NCBI GenBank assembly: GCA_945787015.1
Contig: CALZGM010000009.1
Span: 38,896-102,895 of the forward strand
Source of the DNA: an uncultured Roseburia sp.
Lineage (GTDB): Bacteria > Bacillota > Clostridia > Lachnospirales > Lachnospiraceae
Reading direction: 5' to 3'
DNA length: 64,000 nucleotides
Part shown: piece by piece, positions 55,157 to 63,933 of the stretch
Layout of the letters: each line of letters starts with the position of its first letter
How positions within the stretch are numbered: the stretch's first letter is position 1
Made by a program: the position numbers and the translations under genes
Notes under the pieces: model-generated
Database searches by the model: none
What the model was told of the DNA's origin: nothing
Seen by the model: only the letters and a program-made list of their open reading frames with translations

Positions 55157-55930
55157 ATGATAACAAGTGCAGGCAACCAGCAGATGAAAAATCTGGCACT
55201 TCTGATGAAGAAGGCAAAGGCAAGAAACGAACAGGGAATTTTTGTGGTAGAAGGCAGAAAGATGGCGGAAGAGATACCGCACGGGTGGTTTAAAAAGACC
55301 TATGTGTCAGAAAGTTTTGAAAGAGAAAATGCGCTTTTCCTGAAAGACAAAGACTATGAAGTTGTGTCAGACGCTGTATTTAAGGCAGTTTCAGATACGC
55401 AGACACCACAGGGAATCTTATGTCTGGTAAAAAAACCTTCCTATCAGCTGAACGATTTACTGGTAGATAAGAATCCACATTTATTGATTGTGGAAAGCAT
55501 TCAGGATCCGGGTAATTTAGGGACTATGCTTCGAACCGGAGAGGGTGCAGGAATAAGCGGTGTGATTATGAATCAGTCTACCGTGGACTTGTTTAATCCA
55601 AAGACCATTCGTTCTACCATGGGAAGCATTTACCGTGTACCATTCTATGTGGCTGCTGATTTGGAACAGACCATTTTAGAATTAAAGGAACAGGGGATTA
55701 AGGTATATGCTGCTCACTTAAAGGGAACGCTTTGCTATGATGAACCGGATTACAGAGGACCAAGCGCGTTTTTGATTGGTAATGAGGGAAATGGTTTGTC
55801 AGATGCGGTGGCAGGTTGTGCGGACACCTATATTAAAATTCCGATGCAGGGGCAGGTGGAGTCCTTAAATGCAGCGATTTCAGCCGCTCTTTTGATGTAT
55901 GAGACAAGCCGTCAAAGACGTCTTGGATAA
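55157..55930 (+). CDS. TrmH/SpoU-family RNA 2'-O-methyltransferase
   Basis: The 257-residue protein is a SPOUT-class RNA methyltransferase with an N-terminal L7Ae-like substrate-binding part and a knotted C-terminal catalytic domain. Motifs are QDPGNLGTMLRTGEGAG near residue 116, LIGNEGNGLSD near 211, and the knot sequence IPMQGQVESLNAAISAAL near 230. It uses S-adenosylmethionine to methylate rRNA or tRNA; the target base cannot be assigned. It has a strong AAAAGGAG site. Confidence 0.92.
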   Translation: MITSAGNQQMKNLALLMKKAKARNEQGIFVVEGRKMAEEIPHGWFKKTYVSESFERENALFLKDKDYEVVSDAVFKAVSDTQTPQGILCLVKKPSYQLNDLLVDKNPHLLIVESIQDPGNLGTMLRTGEGAGISGVIMNQSTVDLFNPKTIRSTMGSIYRVPFYVAADLEQTILELKEQGIKVYAAHLKGTLCYDEPDYRGPSAFLIGNEGNGLSDAVAGCADTYIKIPMQGQVESLNAAISAALLMYETSRQRRLG

Positions 55931-55960
55931 GAAAGTAGAAAGTGAGTTTGAGGGGGATTT

Positions 55961-56224
55961 ATGCGGATTTGGTTTAAAATGATAAAGGATAATCATTTGT
56001 TGCGGGATATTACGATAACAGATGAATCGGAGGATACAAGAACACATAAGATTTTTCGGGCGTTAGAAGAAGCATGTTATGAGTTTGATTTAGGCAGACC
56101 AATCTGGTTAGAAAAAAATGTGAATGAATTTAAACAACATGCCAAAACGAAATTCTATGGGGAATGCTTTGTAGAAACGATTGAATTTGATTTTTTGGAA
56201 ATGCAGGTAATAGAAGAGGATTAG
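55961..56224 (+). CDS. Conserved-looking small hypothetical protein
   Basis: The 87-residue protein (MRIWFKMIKDNHLLRDITI start) has no motif I recognise. It is soluble, slightly acidic, and contains FRALEEACYEFDLGRPIWLEKN in the middle. It lies 30 nt after the rRNA methyltransferase gene and 10 nt before niaR, so it is probably co-transcribed with them. A GAGGGGG box precedes its ATG. It looks like a real housekeeping-context gene of unknown role. Confidence 0.7.
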   Translation: MRIWFKMIKDNHLLRDITITDESEDTRTHKIFRALEEACYEFDLGRPIWLEKNVNEFKQHAKTKFYGECFVETIEFDFLEMQVIEED

Positions 56225-56234
56225 GAGGTATGGC

Positions 56235-56750
56235 ATGGAAGGAGAAAAGAGAAGAGAACAATTGATAGTTCTTTTAGAGAGGAGCAGTCAACCGATTTCA
56301 GGAACAGATTTAGCAAAACGATTAGGAGTCAGCCGTCAGGTGATTGTTCAGGACATCGCTTTGCTTCGTGCGACGAATAAAAATATTTTAAGTACAAACA
56401 AAGGCTATGTGCTATATGCACCGGAACCAAAGAACCGATATGTGAAAAGGAGCTTCGCAGTCAGCCATACCAAAGATCAGATACGAGATGAACTATATAC
56501 CATTGTGGATTATGGCGGACGTGTACTGGACGTGGTGGTAGCACATGATATTTATGGGCAGATTATGGTGGATCTGATTTTAAATAATCGTCTGGATGTG
56601 GATGAATTTGTGGAGCGAATCGAAAAGAGTAAAAGCCGTCCGTTAAATGTACTGACAGATGGGGAGCACTGGCATACTGTAGAAGCAGAATCGGAACGGG
56701 CGTTAGAAAAAATCGAAGAAAAATTAAAAGAAAAAGGATACTTGCGTTAA
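56235..56750 (+). CDS. niaR: NiaR-type niacin-responsive repressor
   Basis: The 171-residue protein has an N-terminal HTH_11 helix-turn-helix (about 18-50, GTDLAKRLGVSRQVIVQDIALLR) and a C-terminal 3H domain. The latter carries conserved histidines in AVSHTKDQI, VVAHDIYGQ and DGEHWHTV. NiaR (YrxA) represses NAD synthesis and niacin uptake genes when nicotinate is present. A candidate operator lies about 34 nt downstream, before the next gene. It ends 83 nt before the PfoR-like gene. Confidence 0.88.
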   Translation: MEGEKRREQLIVLLERSSQPISGTDLAKRLGVSRQVIVQDIALLRATNKNILSTNKGYVLYAPEPKNRYVKRSFAVSHTKDQIRDELYTIVDYGGRVLDVVVAHDIYGQIMVDLILNNRLDVDEFVERIEKSKSRPLNVLTDGEHWHTVEAESERALEKIEEKLKEKGYLR

Positions 56751-56783
56751 TAAGAAGAGAGTGTTATACTGAAAAGCAACTGT

Positions 56784-56804
56784 AAAGACAAGTGACAAGA
56801 CAGT
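56784..56804 (+). promoter_or_regulatory. Candidate NiaR operator
   Basis: The reverse complement reads ACTGTCTTGTCACTTGTCTTT, similar in type to known NiaR/YrxA sites built around TGTCTTGACA. It lies shortly after a TATACT at 56765-56770, so bound repressor would block transcription of the downstream gene. The match is by eye only. Confidence 0.45.
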
Positions 56805-56833
56805 GAAAAACCGTAAGGAAAGTTGGAGGAATT

Positions 56834-57895
56834 ATGGAAAAGTTTAAGGAATTCTTGAAACGGAAAGATATTGAAATTTCAGTAAAACGCTACTTTATTG
56901 ACGCATTGGGTGCTATGGCACAGGGGCTGTTTGCTTCACTTTTGATTGGCACGATTGTCAGTACCTTAGGTACCCAGTTGGGAATTGAAATTTTAGTTAC
57001 TGTAGGAAATTACGCAAAGGCAGCGGTAGGACCGGCTATGGCGATTGCAATCGGTTTTGCATTAAAGGCATCACCGCTGGTTTTGTTTTCTCTGGTAGCA
57101 GTTGGCGCGGCAGCAAATGAACTTGGCGGTGCAGGTGGTCCACTTGCAGTGCTTGTGGTAGCTATTTTTGCAGCAGAGTTTGGAAAAATGGTTTCGAAAG
57201 AGACAAAAATCGACATAATAGTCACACCATTTGTAACTATATTTATAGGTGTAGCGCTATCTTTATGGTGGGCACCGGCAATTGGAGCCGCTGCAAGCAC
57301 ATTTGGCAGCGCTATTATGTGGGCAACAGAGCAACAGCCATTCGTAATGGGCATCGTGGTATCTGTAATTGTTGGTATCGCATTAACACTTCCAATCAGC
57401 AGTGCAGCAATTTGTGCGGCATTGGGGTTAACCGGACTGGCCGGAGGTGCAGCAGTAGCAGGCTGTTGTGCGCAGATGGTGGGATTTGCTGTTTTAAGCT
57501 TTAAGGAAAATAAATGGGGTGGCCTTTTTGCACAGGGAATCGGTACTTCCATGCTTCAAATGGGAAATATTGTAAAAAATCCGAAAATCTGGCTTCCGGC
57601 AATTCTTACCTCAGCAATTACGGGACCGATAGCAACCTGCATTTTTAAAATGGAAATGAATGGTGCAGCCGTTTCTTCCGGAATGGGAACCTGTGGTTTG
57701 GTAGGTCAGATTGGTGTCTATACCGGGTGGCTTAATGATATTGCTGCCGGCACGAAAACAGCTATCACAGCAATGGATTGGCTGGGAATGCTTCTTATCT
57801 GTTTTATTTTACCGGGAGTTCTTTGCTTCCTGTTTGGTCTCATCTTCCGCAAAATCGGTTGGATTAAAGAAAACGATTTGAAGCTGGACCTGTAA
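56834..57895 (+). CDS. PfoR-like EIIC_2-family membrane protein
   Basis: The 353-residue protein has about 9-10 hydrophobic segments and glycine/alanine-rich loops (GAAANELGGAGGPLAVLVV, GLTGLAGGAAVAGC). It resembles the PTS_EIIC_2 family that contains PfoR of Clostridium perfringens. It lacks PTS phosphorylation domains and other PTS parts are not nearby, so sugar phosphotransfer is unlikely. Position after niaR and a NiaR-like operator raise the idea of a niacin transporter. This is inference; the family function is not settled. Confidence 0.7.
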   Translation: MEKFKEFLKRKDIEISVKRYFIDALGAMAQGLFASLLIGTIVSTLGTQLGIEILVTVGNYAKAAVGPAMAIAIGFALKASPLVLFSLVAVGAAANELGGAGGPLAVLVVAIFAAEFGKMVSKETKIDIIVTPFVTIFIGVALSLWWAPAIGAAASTFGSAIMWATEQQPFVMGIVVSVIVGIALTLPISSAAICAALGLTGLAGGAAVAGCCAQMVGFAVLSFKENKWGGLFAQGIGTSMLQMGNIVKNPKIWLPAILTSAITGPIATCIFKMEMNGAAVSSGMGTCGLVGQIGVYTGWLNDIAAGTKTAITAMDWLGMLLICFILPGVLCFLFGLIFRKIGWIKENDLKLDL

Positions 57896-57958
57896 AAGCA
57901 GCTTAAGAAAAATTTTAGAAAGAATATCTTCTGAAATGCCCACATAAGAATAGAAGTA

Positions 57959-57967
57959 TGCTATAAT
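57959..57967 (+). promoter_or_regulatory. Extended -10 promoter of the second synthetase gene
   Basis: TG-C-TATAAT (57959-57967) is a perfect extended -10 element, 35-40 nt before the start codon. Confidence 0.6.
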
Positions 57968-58002
57968 GGATACGGAAATAGGAAGGTACATTTCAGAAAG
58001 GT

Positions 58003-58674
58003 ATGGGTCGATATATGGAACATATAGTTCCCATGGATGAGGGGATTGAAAGCTGGAATACTACGATATTTTTATATAACTCAGCATTAAAAGAAGTAAA
58101 AACAAAGGTTGAAATTTTAAATGATGAATTTCAGCAGGTGCATCAATACAATCCGATTGAATATGTGAAAGCACGTATCAAGACACCGGAGAGTATCGTA
58201 AAGAAGTTAAAGCGGTACGGTAAAGAGACATCCATTGAAAATATGATTAATTACATAAATGATATTGCAGGAATTCGAATTGTCTGTTCCTTTACCTCAG
58301 ATATTTATAAGCTGGCAGAGATGATTGGCAAACAAAAGGATTTGACAGTAGTATCTGTAAAGGACTATATTAAAAATCCAAAAGAGAGTGGATATAAAAG
58401 CTATCATATGCTTGTGACAATTCCGATTTTTATGTCTGACCGAACTGTGAATACAAAGGTTGAGATTCAGATACGAACAATGGCTATGGATTTCTGGGCA
58501 AGCCTGGAACATAAAATATACTATAAGTTTGAAGGCAATGCACCGGATTACATAAGCCGTGACTTAAGAGAGTGCTCCGAAATTGTATCTATGCTGGATG
58601 CAAAAATGCTTCAGCTGAATGAGGCTATTTTGGAAGCGAAGGCAGCGCAGGAGGAAAATACAGGTGCAATATAG
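58003..58674 (+). CDS. Small alarmone (p)ppGpp synthetase, copy 2
   Basis: The 223-residue protein is a second synthetase-only RelA/SpoT homologue. Family blocks are DIAGIRIVCSF near residue 87, KDYIKNPKESGYKSYHM near 120 and VEIQIRTMAMDFWASLEHK near 152. No HD domain is present. It is shorter than the copy at 38925 and overlaps the EAL gene by 11 nt, so the two are coupled. Start is either 58003 or the ATG at 58015; the ribosome binding site is not clear. The two copies in this window are paralogues. Confidence 0.86.
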   Translation: MGRYMEHIVPMDEGIESWNTTIFLYNSALKEVKTKVEILNDEFQQVHQYNPIEYVKARIKTPESIVKKLKRYGKETSIENMINYINDIAGIRIVCSFTSDIYKLAEMIGKQKDLTVVSVKDYIKNPKESGYKSYHMLVTIPIFMSDRTVNTKVEIQIRTMAMDFWASLEHKIYYKFEGNAPDYISRDLRECSEIVSMLDAKMLQLNEAILEAKAAQEENTGAI

Positions 58675-60601
58675 GTACGAGTATGAAATTGCAGCATTTC
58701 TTTTATTGATAATTATTTTTTTACATTATCTTTTTGTGCGCCAGTTTCCGACGAAAAAGGCACACATATTTATGGCTGTATTAGGGGCTAGTATCTTGGA
58801 ATGCGCCTTTAACATTGCATCTTCAATTGGATTGGCAAACCCAGAATTCGTTCCGCAAAGTGTGAACGAATTATTGGCGTTTGCCTTTTTTGTGTCAGAG
58901 GGACTGGTATCGTATCTGCTATTCCGTTACATATTACTAATCTGTTCTTTTGAGCCAAAGCATCAAAAAGTAGCATTGGCATTTGCCAATGTTCCATTTG
59001 TATTCTTTGAACTTATGGTAGTATTAACACCATTTATCGGATTCTTCTATTACTTTGAAGATAATTGCTACTATCAGGGATTTGGAGCCAACTTTGGATA
59101 TTTTTATATCGGATATTTTTTCCTGCTGAATGTTACTGTTGTCATGATTCAGTCAAAAAAGGTATCCTTCCGATTGAAAGGCATATTAATGTTTTACAGT
59201 ATGGTTGCTATTTCGGCTATCATGATTCAGTTTATATACAGGGAACTTATTTTAACGAGTGCAGGAAATGCAATTATTTTGTTCCTGTTGTATCTTTCGA
59301 TGCAAAATCCCAGTGAACATTTTGATTCTCTGACAGGAACAGGTAATGCAAATGCATTAAAAATGCAGTTACAGCAGTGGATGGAAATAAAAAATCATTT
59401 TTCTGTATATTCTATTGATATAATGAACTTTCACCGCTTACAGACTCTTTTTGGGGAAGAAAATTCGGAAATTCTATTGGAAGAAATCGGAAAATATCTG
59501 ACGAATAGTTTCGGACGTTTTCGTGTTTTCCATTACAGGGATGAGAGCTTTGAAGTGATTGTGCCGGAAGCGAAGAAAGAGGAAGAGGTATTAAAAAATC
59601 TTAAGGAACGTTTTGCAGATGTCTGGAAAGTTCAGAAAAACTATTTTTACGTAGAAGTACTGATTTGTATTCAGCAGTATCCACTCCATTTCAGGGAAGT
59701 GCCGGAGTTTTTTGCTATGCAGGCATACATGCTGGAGACGGCAAAAGAACAAAGCGAGCGTGTGGTGAAAATGGATGAGGAACTGCTTTCGAAATACAAC
59801 CGTCGAAAACAGGTGGAGCTGGCATTAAAGCGCGCAGTTGAAAACCGAAAGCTGGAGGTTTATTTCCAACCGATTTATTCTTTGAAGGAAAGAAGGGTTG
59901 TGTCACTGGAAGCACTTACGCGTATGAATGATGAGATTTTAGGCTTCGTACCACCGGATGAATTTATTTCGTTGGCAGAAAAAGACGGAAGTATTATTCA
60001 GATTGGGGAAATTGTGCTGGAGGAATGCTGCCGTTTCTTATCAAAGCATATTTTAGCAAATGATTCTCTTGGAATTCGTACGATTCAGGTGAATGTATCG
60101 GTTGCACAATGCATGCAGCAGAACCTGAAAGAAAAAATCATACCGGTTTTGAACAAATATCACATTCCGCCTTCTATGATTACGTTGGAAATTACGGAAA
60201 GTACGGAAATTCAGGCAACGGATTTGATGCTGCGTCAGATGGAGGCACTGAATGAACTTGGAATTGAGTTTGCAGCAGATGATTATGGGACAGGCAATTC
60301 AAACTTCTCCTATTTAGTAAAATTCCCATTCCGGGAAATTAAGATTGATAAGACGATGACCTGGGCATATTTTGAAAATGAAACAGCCCGTATCATTCTT
60401 GAAAACGAAATCCGTACGATGGAAAAGCTGGGTATTTCCGTTGTCGTGGAAGGAATTGAGACGAAAGAACAGAGCGATGCGATGGAGGCTATCGGTATCA
60501 AATATATACAGGGATATTATTACGGCAAACCAATGCCGGAAAAAGACTGCCTGTTCTTTTTACGCAGATCTGCGCAGAATGAAGAGGATTACGGAAGGTA
60601 A
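58664..60601 (+). CDS. Membrane EAL-domain cyclic di-GMP phosphodiesterase with degenerate GGDEF
   Basis: The 645-residue protein has an N-terminal membrane region of about six to seven helices (residues 5-220), a GGDEF-like domain whose active loop is replaced by YRDES, and an EAL domain. The EAL part is complete: EALTR near residue 410, NVSVAQ, LEITEST, the ADDYGTG metal loop, IKIDKTM and VVEGIETKEQ. It should therefore degrade, not make, cyclic di-GMP. I used GTG 58664 after AGGAGG (9 nt); it gives an 11-nt overlap with the synthetase gene. Confidence 0.87.
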   Translation: MQYRYEYEIAAFLLLIIIFLHYLFVRQFPTKKAHIFMAVLGASILECAFNIASSIGLANPEFVPQSVNELLAFAFFVSEGLVSYLLFRYILLICSFEPKHQKVALAFANVPFVFFELMVVLTPFIGFFYYFEDNCYYQGFGANFGYFYIGYFFLLNVTVVMIQSKKVSFRLKGILMFYSMVAISAIMIQFIYRELILTSAGNAIILFLLYLSMQNPSEHFDSLTGTGNANALKMQLQQWMEIKNHFSVYSIDIMNFHRLQTLFGEENSEILLEEIGKYLTNSFGRFRVFHYRDESFEVIVPEAKKEEEVLKNLKERFADVWKVQKNYFYVEVLICIQQYPLHFREVPEFFAMQAYMLETAKEQSERVVKMDEELLSKYNRRKQVELALKRAVENRKLEVYFQPIYSLKERRVVSLEALTRMNDEILGFVPPDEFISLAEKDGSIIQIGEIVLEECCRFLSKHILANDSLGIRTIQVNVSVAQCMQQNLKEKIIPVLNKYHIPPSMITLEITESTEIQATDLMLRQMEALNELGIEFAADDYGTGNSNFSYLVKFPFREIKIDKTMTWAYFENETARIILENEIRTMEKLGISVVVEGIETKEQSDAMEAIGIKYIQGYYYGKPMPEKDCLFFLRRSAQNEEDYGR

Positions 60602-60606
60602 GTTGT

Positions 60607-62499
60607 ATGAATATTATTAATTTGACAAATATCACAAAGTCTTATACGGAAAGGAAGCTTTTTGAGAAAGCTTCTTTCTATTTGCAGGAAAATGAGAAGG
60701 TAGGGATTATCGGTATCAATGGAACCGGAAAATCTACCCTCTTAAAAATCATTGCGGGAATCGAAGAACCGGATGACGGAAGCGTGATTCGAGCAAATCA
60801 TGTGGTGACCCATTATCTTCCGCAGAATCCGGAATTTGATTCGGATATGACGGTGATTGAGGCAGTACTTTCACAGACGAAGGAGACGAAAGCCCAGAAC
60901 TGGAATCTGGAAAGTGATGCGAAGTCCATGATGACAAGACTTGGTATCACGGACTTTTCACAGAAGGTGGGCGAGCTTTCCGGCGGACAAAGAAAACGTC
61001 TGGCACTTGTGGCAGCGCTTGTGATTCCCTGTGATGTGTTGCTTTTAGACGAGCCGACCAACCATTTGGATGCCGCAATGTCTGACTGGCTAGAGGAAAC
61101 GTTACGGAAATGGCGTGGCACATTGGTTATGGTGACACATGACCGCTACTTTTTAGATAGTGTCTGCAACCGCATTATTGAGGTAGACAGAGGAAGTATC
61201 TATAGCTATGATACAAATTATTCCGGTTATCTGGAACGCAAAGCAGAGCGGGAGGATATTGCGCAGGCAAGTGAGCGGAAACGTCAGTCTATTTTGCGAA
61301 AGGAATTAGAATGGGTAAGGCGTGGGGCAAGAGCCCGCACCACAAAGCAAAAAGCCAGATTACAGCGCTATGAGGATTTGAAAAATCAGACCGTCTTAGA
61401 GGCGGATGGCAGTGTGGAAATGCACTCGGTTTCTACTCGCATGGGCAAAACCACAGTGGAACTAGAGCATATTTCTAAAGCTTATGGAGATAAGGTATTA
61501 CTGGATGATTTTAGTTACATTTTCTTAAAGAACGACCGAATTGGTTTCGTAGGACCAAACGGAAGCGGCAAGACGACTTTAATGAAAATGATAACCGGCG
61601 CTCTTTCACCTGACAGCGGTGCAATAACCATTGGCCAGACCATTAAGATTGGCTATTATACGCAGGAATTCGAGCAGGATGAAAAGGCAGGGATTGCCTA
61701 CATGGACCCGAATGAGAAGGTCATTGATTATATTAAAAATACAGCAGAATATGTCCGTACGCAAGAGGGACTGGTGTCAGCATCTTCTATGCTGGAACGT
61801 TTTTTATTTCCTGCATCGATGCAACACAGTACGCTTGGAAAATTATCCGGTGGCGAAAAACGCCGTCTGAATCTGCTGCGTGTGTTGATGGAGTCACCAA
61901 ATGTGCTTGTCCTTGATGAGCCGACCAATGATTTGGATACAAAGACACTGACTATTTTAGAGGATTATCTGGACAATTATGACGGAATTGTGATTACGGT
62001 TTCCCATGACCGGTATTTTTTAGACCGCGTGGTACGCAGAATTTTTGCATTCGAGGGAAAAGGAAAGCTGCGTCAGTATGAAGGTGGATATACAGAGTAT
62101 ATAAACCGGGTTAGAGAGGAAGGCGGTTTAGAGGATGTAGCTACCGGTTCCGGTCTGGGCGGCACCGGGGCAGGCAAAAAGGCGGCCGGGGCAGAGCAGA
62201 CTTTGGCAGGCACGGATACACCGGGACGAAAGCAGGATTCCAGAGCTACATGGAAGCAGGAGAAGAAGCTTAAGTTCTCTTACAAAGAAGAACGGGAATA
62301 TGCGACCATTGAGTCTGATATTGAAGTACTGGAAAAGAAATTAGAGGAACTGGATATGAAAATGCTTGAGGTGGCCAGTGATTTCGGCAAGCTGAATGCA
62401 CTGACGAAGGAAAAAGAAGAAGTGGAAGCACAGCTTTTAGAAAAGATGGAGCGCTGGGAGTATCTTGAAGATCTGGCAGAAAAGATTGCGAATCAGTAA
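60607..62499 (+). CDS. ABC-F family ATPase
   Basis: The 630-residue cytoplasmic protein has two ABC ATPase domains joined by a helical linker, each with Walker A (GINGTGKST near residue 37; GPNGSGKTT near 318) and signatures LSGGQRKR and LSGGEKRR. It has no membrane segments. Near residues 515-545 is a low-complexity linker rich in Gly/Ala/Thr, then a C-terminal coiled coil. ABC-F proteins act at the ribosome in translation or antibiotic protection; the subtype is not clear. GTAAGTTG precedes the start. Confidence 0.92.
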   Translation: MNIINLTNITKSYTERKLFEKASFYLQENEKVGIIGINGTGKSTLLKIIAGIEEPDDGSVIRANHVVTHYLPQNPEFDSDMTVIEAVLSQTKETKAQNWNLESDAKSMMTRLGITDFSQKVGELSGGQRKRLALVAALVIPCDVLLLDEPTNHLDAAMSDWLEETLRKWRGTLVMVTHDRYFLDSVCNRIIEVDRGSIYSYDTNYSGYLERKAEREDIAQASERKRQSILRKELEWVRRGARARTTKQKARLQRYEDLKNQTVLEADGSVEMHSVSTRMGKTTVELEHISKAYGDKVLLDDFSYIFLKNDRIGFVGPNGSGKTTLMKMITGALSPDSGAITIGQTIKIGYYTQEFEQDEKAGIAYMDPNEKVIDYIKNTAEYVRTQEGLVSASSMLERFLFPASMQHSTLGKLSGGEKRRLNLLRVLMESPNVLVLDEPTNDLDTKTLTILEDYLDNYDGIVITVSHDRYFLDRVVRRIFAFEGKGKLRQYEGGYTEYINRVREEGGLEDVATGSGLGGTGAGKKAAGAEQTLAGTDTPGRKQDSRATWKQEKKLKFSYKEEREYATIESDIEVLEKKLEELDMKMLEVASDFGKLNALTKEKEEVEAQLLEKMERWEYLEDLAEKIANQ

Positions 62500-62509
62500 G
62501 GAGAAAACA

Positions 62510-62590
62510 ATGTTTGAAAGTTTATTCAGAACTAAAATTACCGAAACAAGTGATGTGAAAAAGCGAAATAGCATACTTTTGAGAGGTTAG
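62510..62590 (+). other. Short possible ORF after the ABC-F gene
   Basis: A 26-codon frame (MFESLFRTKITETSDVKKRNS start) has AAGGAG about 6 nt upstream. It is probably a gene remnant or leader; no family is seen. Confidence 0.3.
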
Positions 62591-62840
62591 CTTTTTATGC
62601 AGATGAAACAATCGCTAATCCTGAACTATTCACCGTTGTACGGTGAAAGTAGTTACAAGTCACATAGTTACTGCATTTAAGAAAAATTAGTTGGCGTGAA
62701 CTGTCGTATTATGTTATTATTCAGTTGAGTACAGCAGATGTGATTTAGACACGTGTTGTTCATTAAGGGAACATAATTGTCAAAATAATTATAGAGATAG
62801 AAACATGTGAAACTACCTGAAAAGACTTCGAGGTTAAGTT
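62591..62840. other. Intergenic stretch before the HD-GYP gene
   Basis: Apart from the hairpin TTCACCGT/ACGGTGAA at 62629-62647, this gap contains only AT-rich sequence, and I see no gene in it. The hairpin is bounded by GAACTATTCA (62623-62632) and TAGTTACAA (62650-62658), the same outer words as the element at 22587-22783. A promoter for the HD-GYP gene is not obvious. Confidence 0.5.
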
Positions 62841-63920
62841 ATGATAAAAGTAATTGAGTGTAGTGGAAAGGATGTACCATTTGGTTCTTATTTAGAGCAT
62901 GACATAACTTCAAAAAATGATGTATTATTACTTAAAAAGGGTACAGTGGTTGATAGTCGTGTGAAAGGACTATTGAATAATTATAATGGAATCATTAAAG
63001 TAAGTGTTGAAATAAGCGATAAGGTAAAAGATGCGATTGAATTAGGTAAAACGGTTGAAAGTGATAATTCGTTAGTCCTTGATGATACTATAAAGGAGAG
63101 AACTCTTAAAGGGGTAGAATATATGTATTCAATAGCAGATTCAAAGGATACTGCTATAGTTGCAAGGGATACTTCTACTATTTTATTGAATACAGTAAAA
63201 AGAAGTTCAGCAATAAATATCTCATTAAAGGATTTAAAAGTAAGTGATGATTATACTTTTAAGCATTGTGTAGATGTTGCTACAATGGCTATACTTGTAG
63301 GTCAGAGTTTAGGACTAAGACAATCAGATATTTCAGATGCAGCTACAGCAGGAATTTTGCATGATTTAGGTAAGACAAAAATACCTGATGAAATATTGAA
63401 TAAACCGGGGAGACTTACTGATGAAGAATTTAATATAATAAAACAGCATCCGGTATATGGTTATGGCTTGATTGAGAAGAGTAGAGATGTGTCAGAAAAT
63501 GTAAAAAGGGGTATTTTAATGCATCATGAAAAGGTTGATGGTACTGGTTATCCTTTACGAATTACATCTGAAAAGATAGGTTTAATAGGCAAGCTTTTAG
63601 CTGTTGTTGATGTATATGATGCTCTTGTAACTAAAAGACCATATAGAGATGATATGATTGAGCCTGCAACAGCAATTGAAATGATGCTTAGTATGGGTAA
63701 TCAATTTGATGCTGAATTTCTCCGTAGTTTTCTTCAATGTGTAATTTTATATCCAATAGGTTCTAGTTTAATGCTAAGCAATAAAAAAGTATATACAGTT
63801 GTTGCACAGAATATAGGTTACCCCTTAAGACCCGTTGTCAGTGACGTTATAACAGGTGAAAAATTAAATCTGTTAACTGATAGTAATTGTTTATCATTAA
63901 CTATCGTGGCAGGAGTTTAG
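62841..63920 (+). CDS. HD-GYP domain phosphodiesterase
   Basis: The 359-residue protein has an N-terminal 100-residue domain of unknown type and a complete HD-GYP domain. The HD pair is H174-D175 (GILHDLGKTKIP), and the GYP loop is HHEKVDGTGYP near residues 228-238, followed by VVDVYDAL. Such enzymes hydrolyse cyclic di-GMP to GMP. The codon choice is AT-richer than the upstream genes, so the region may have a different origin. The ATG follows a weak AGGTTAAG box. Confidence 0.88.
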   Translation: MIKVIECSGKDVPFGSYLEHDITSKNDVLLLKKGTVVDSRVKGLLNNYNGIIKVSVEISDKVKDAIELGKTVESDNSLVLDDTIKERTLKGVEYMYSIADSKDTAIVARDTSTILLNTVKRSSAINISLKDLKVSDDYTFKHCVDVATMAILVGQSLGLRQSDISDAATAGILHDLGKTKIPDEILNKPGRLTDEEFNIIKQHPVYGYGLIEKSRDVSENVKRGILMHHEKVDGTGYPLRITSEKIGLIGKLLAVVDVYDALVTKRPYRDDMIEPATAIEMMLSMGNQFDAEFLRSFLQCVILYPIGSSLMLSNKKVYTVVAQNIGYPLRPVVSDVITGEKLNLLTDSNCLSLTIVAGV

Positions 63921-63933
63921 GAGTGATTTAAAG

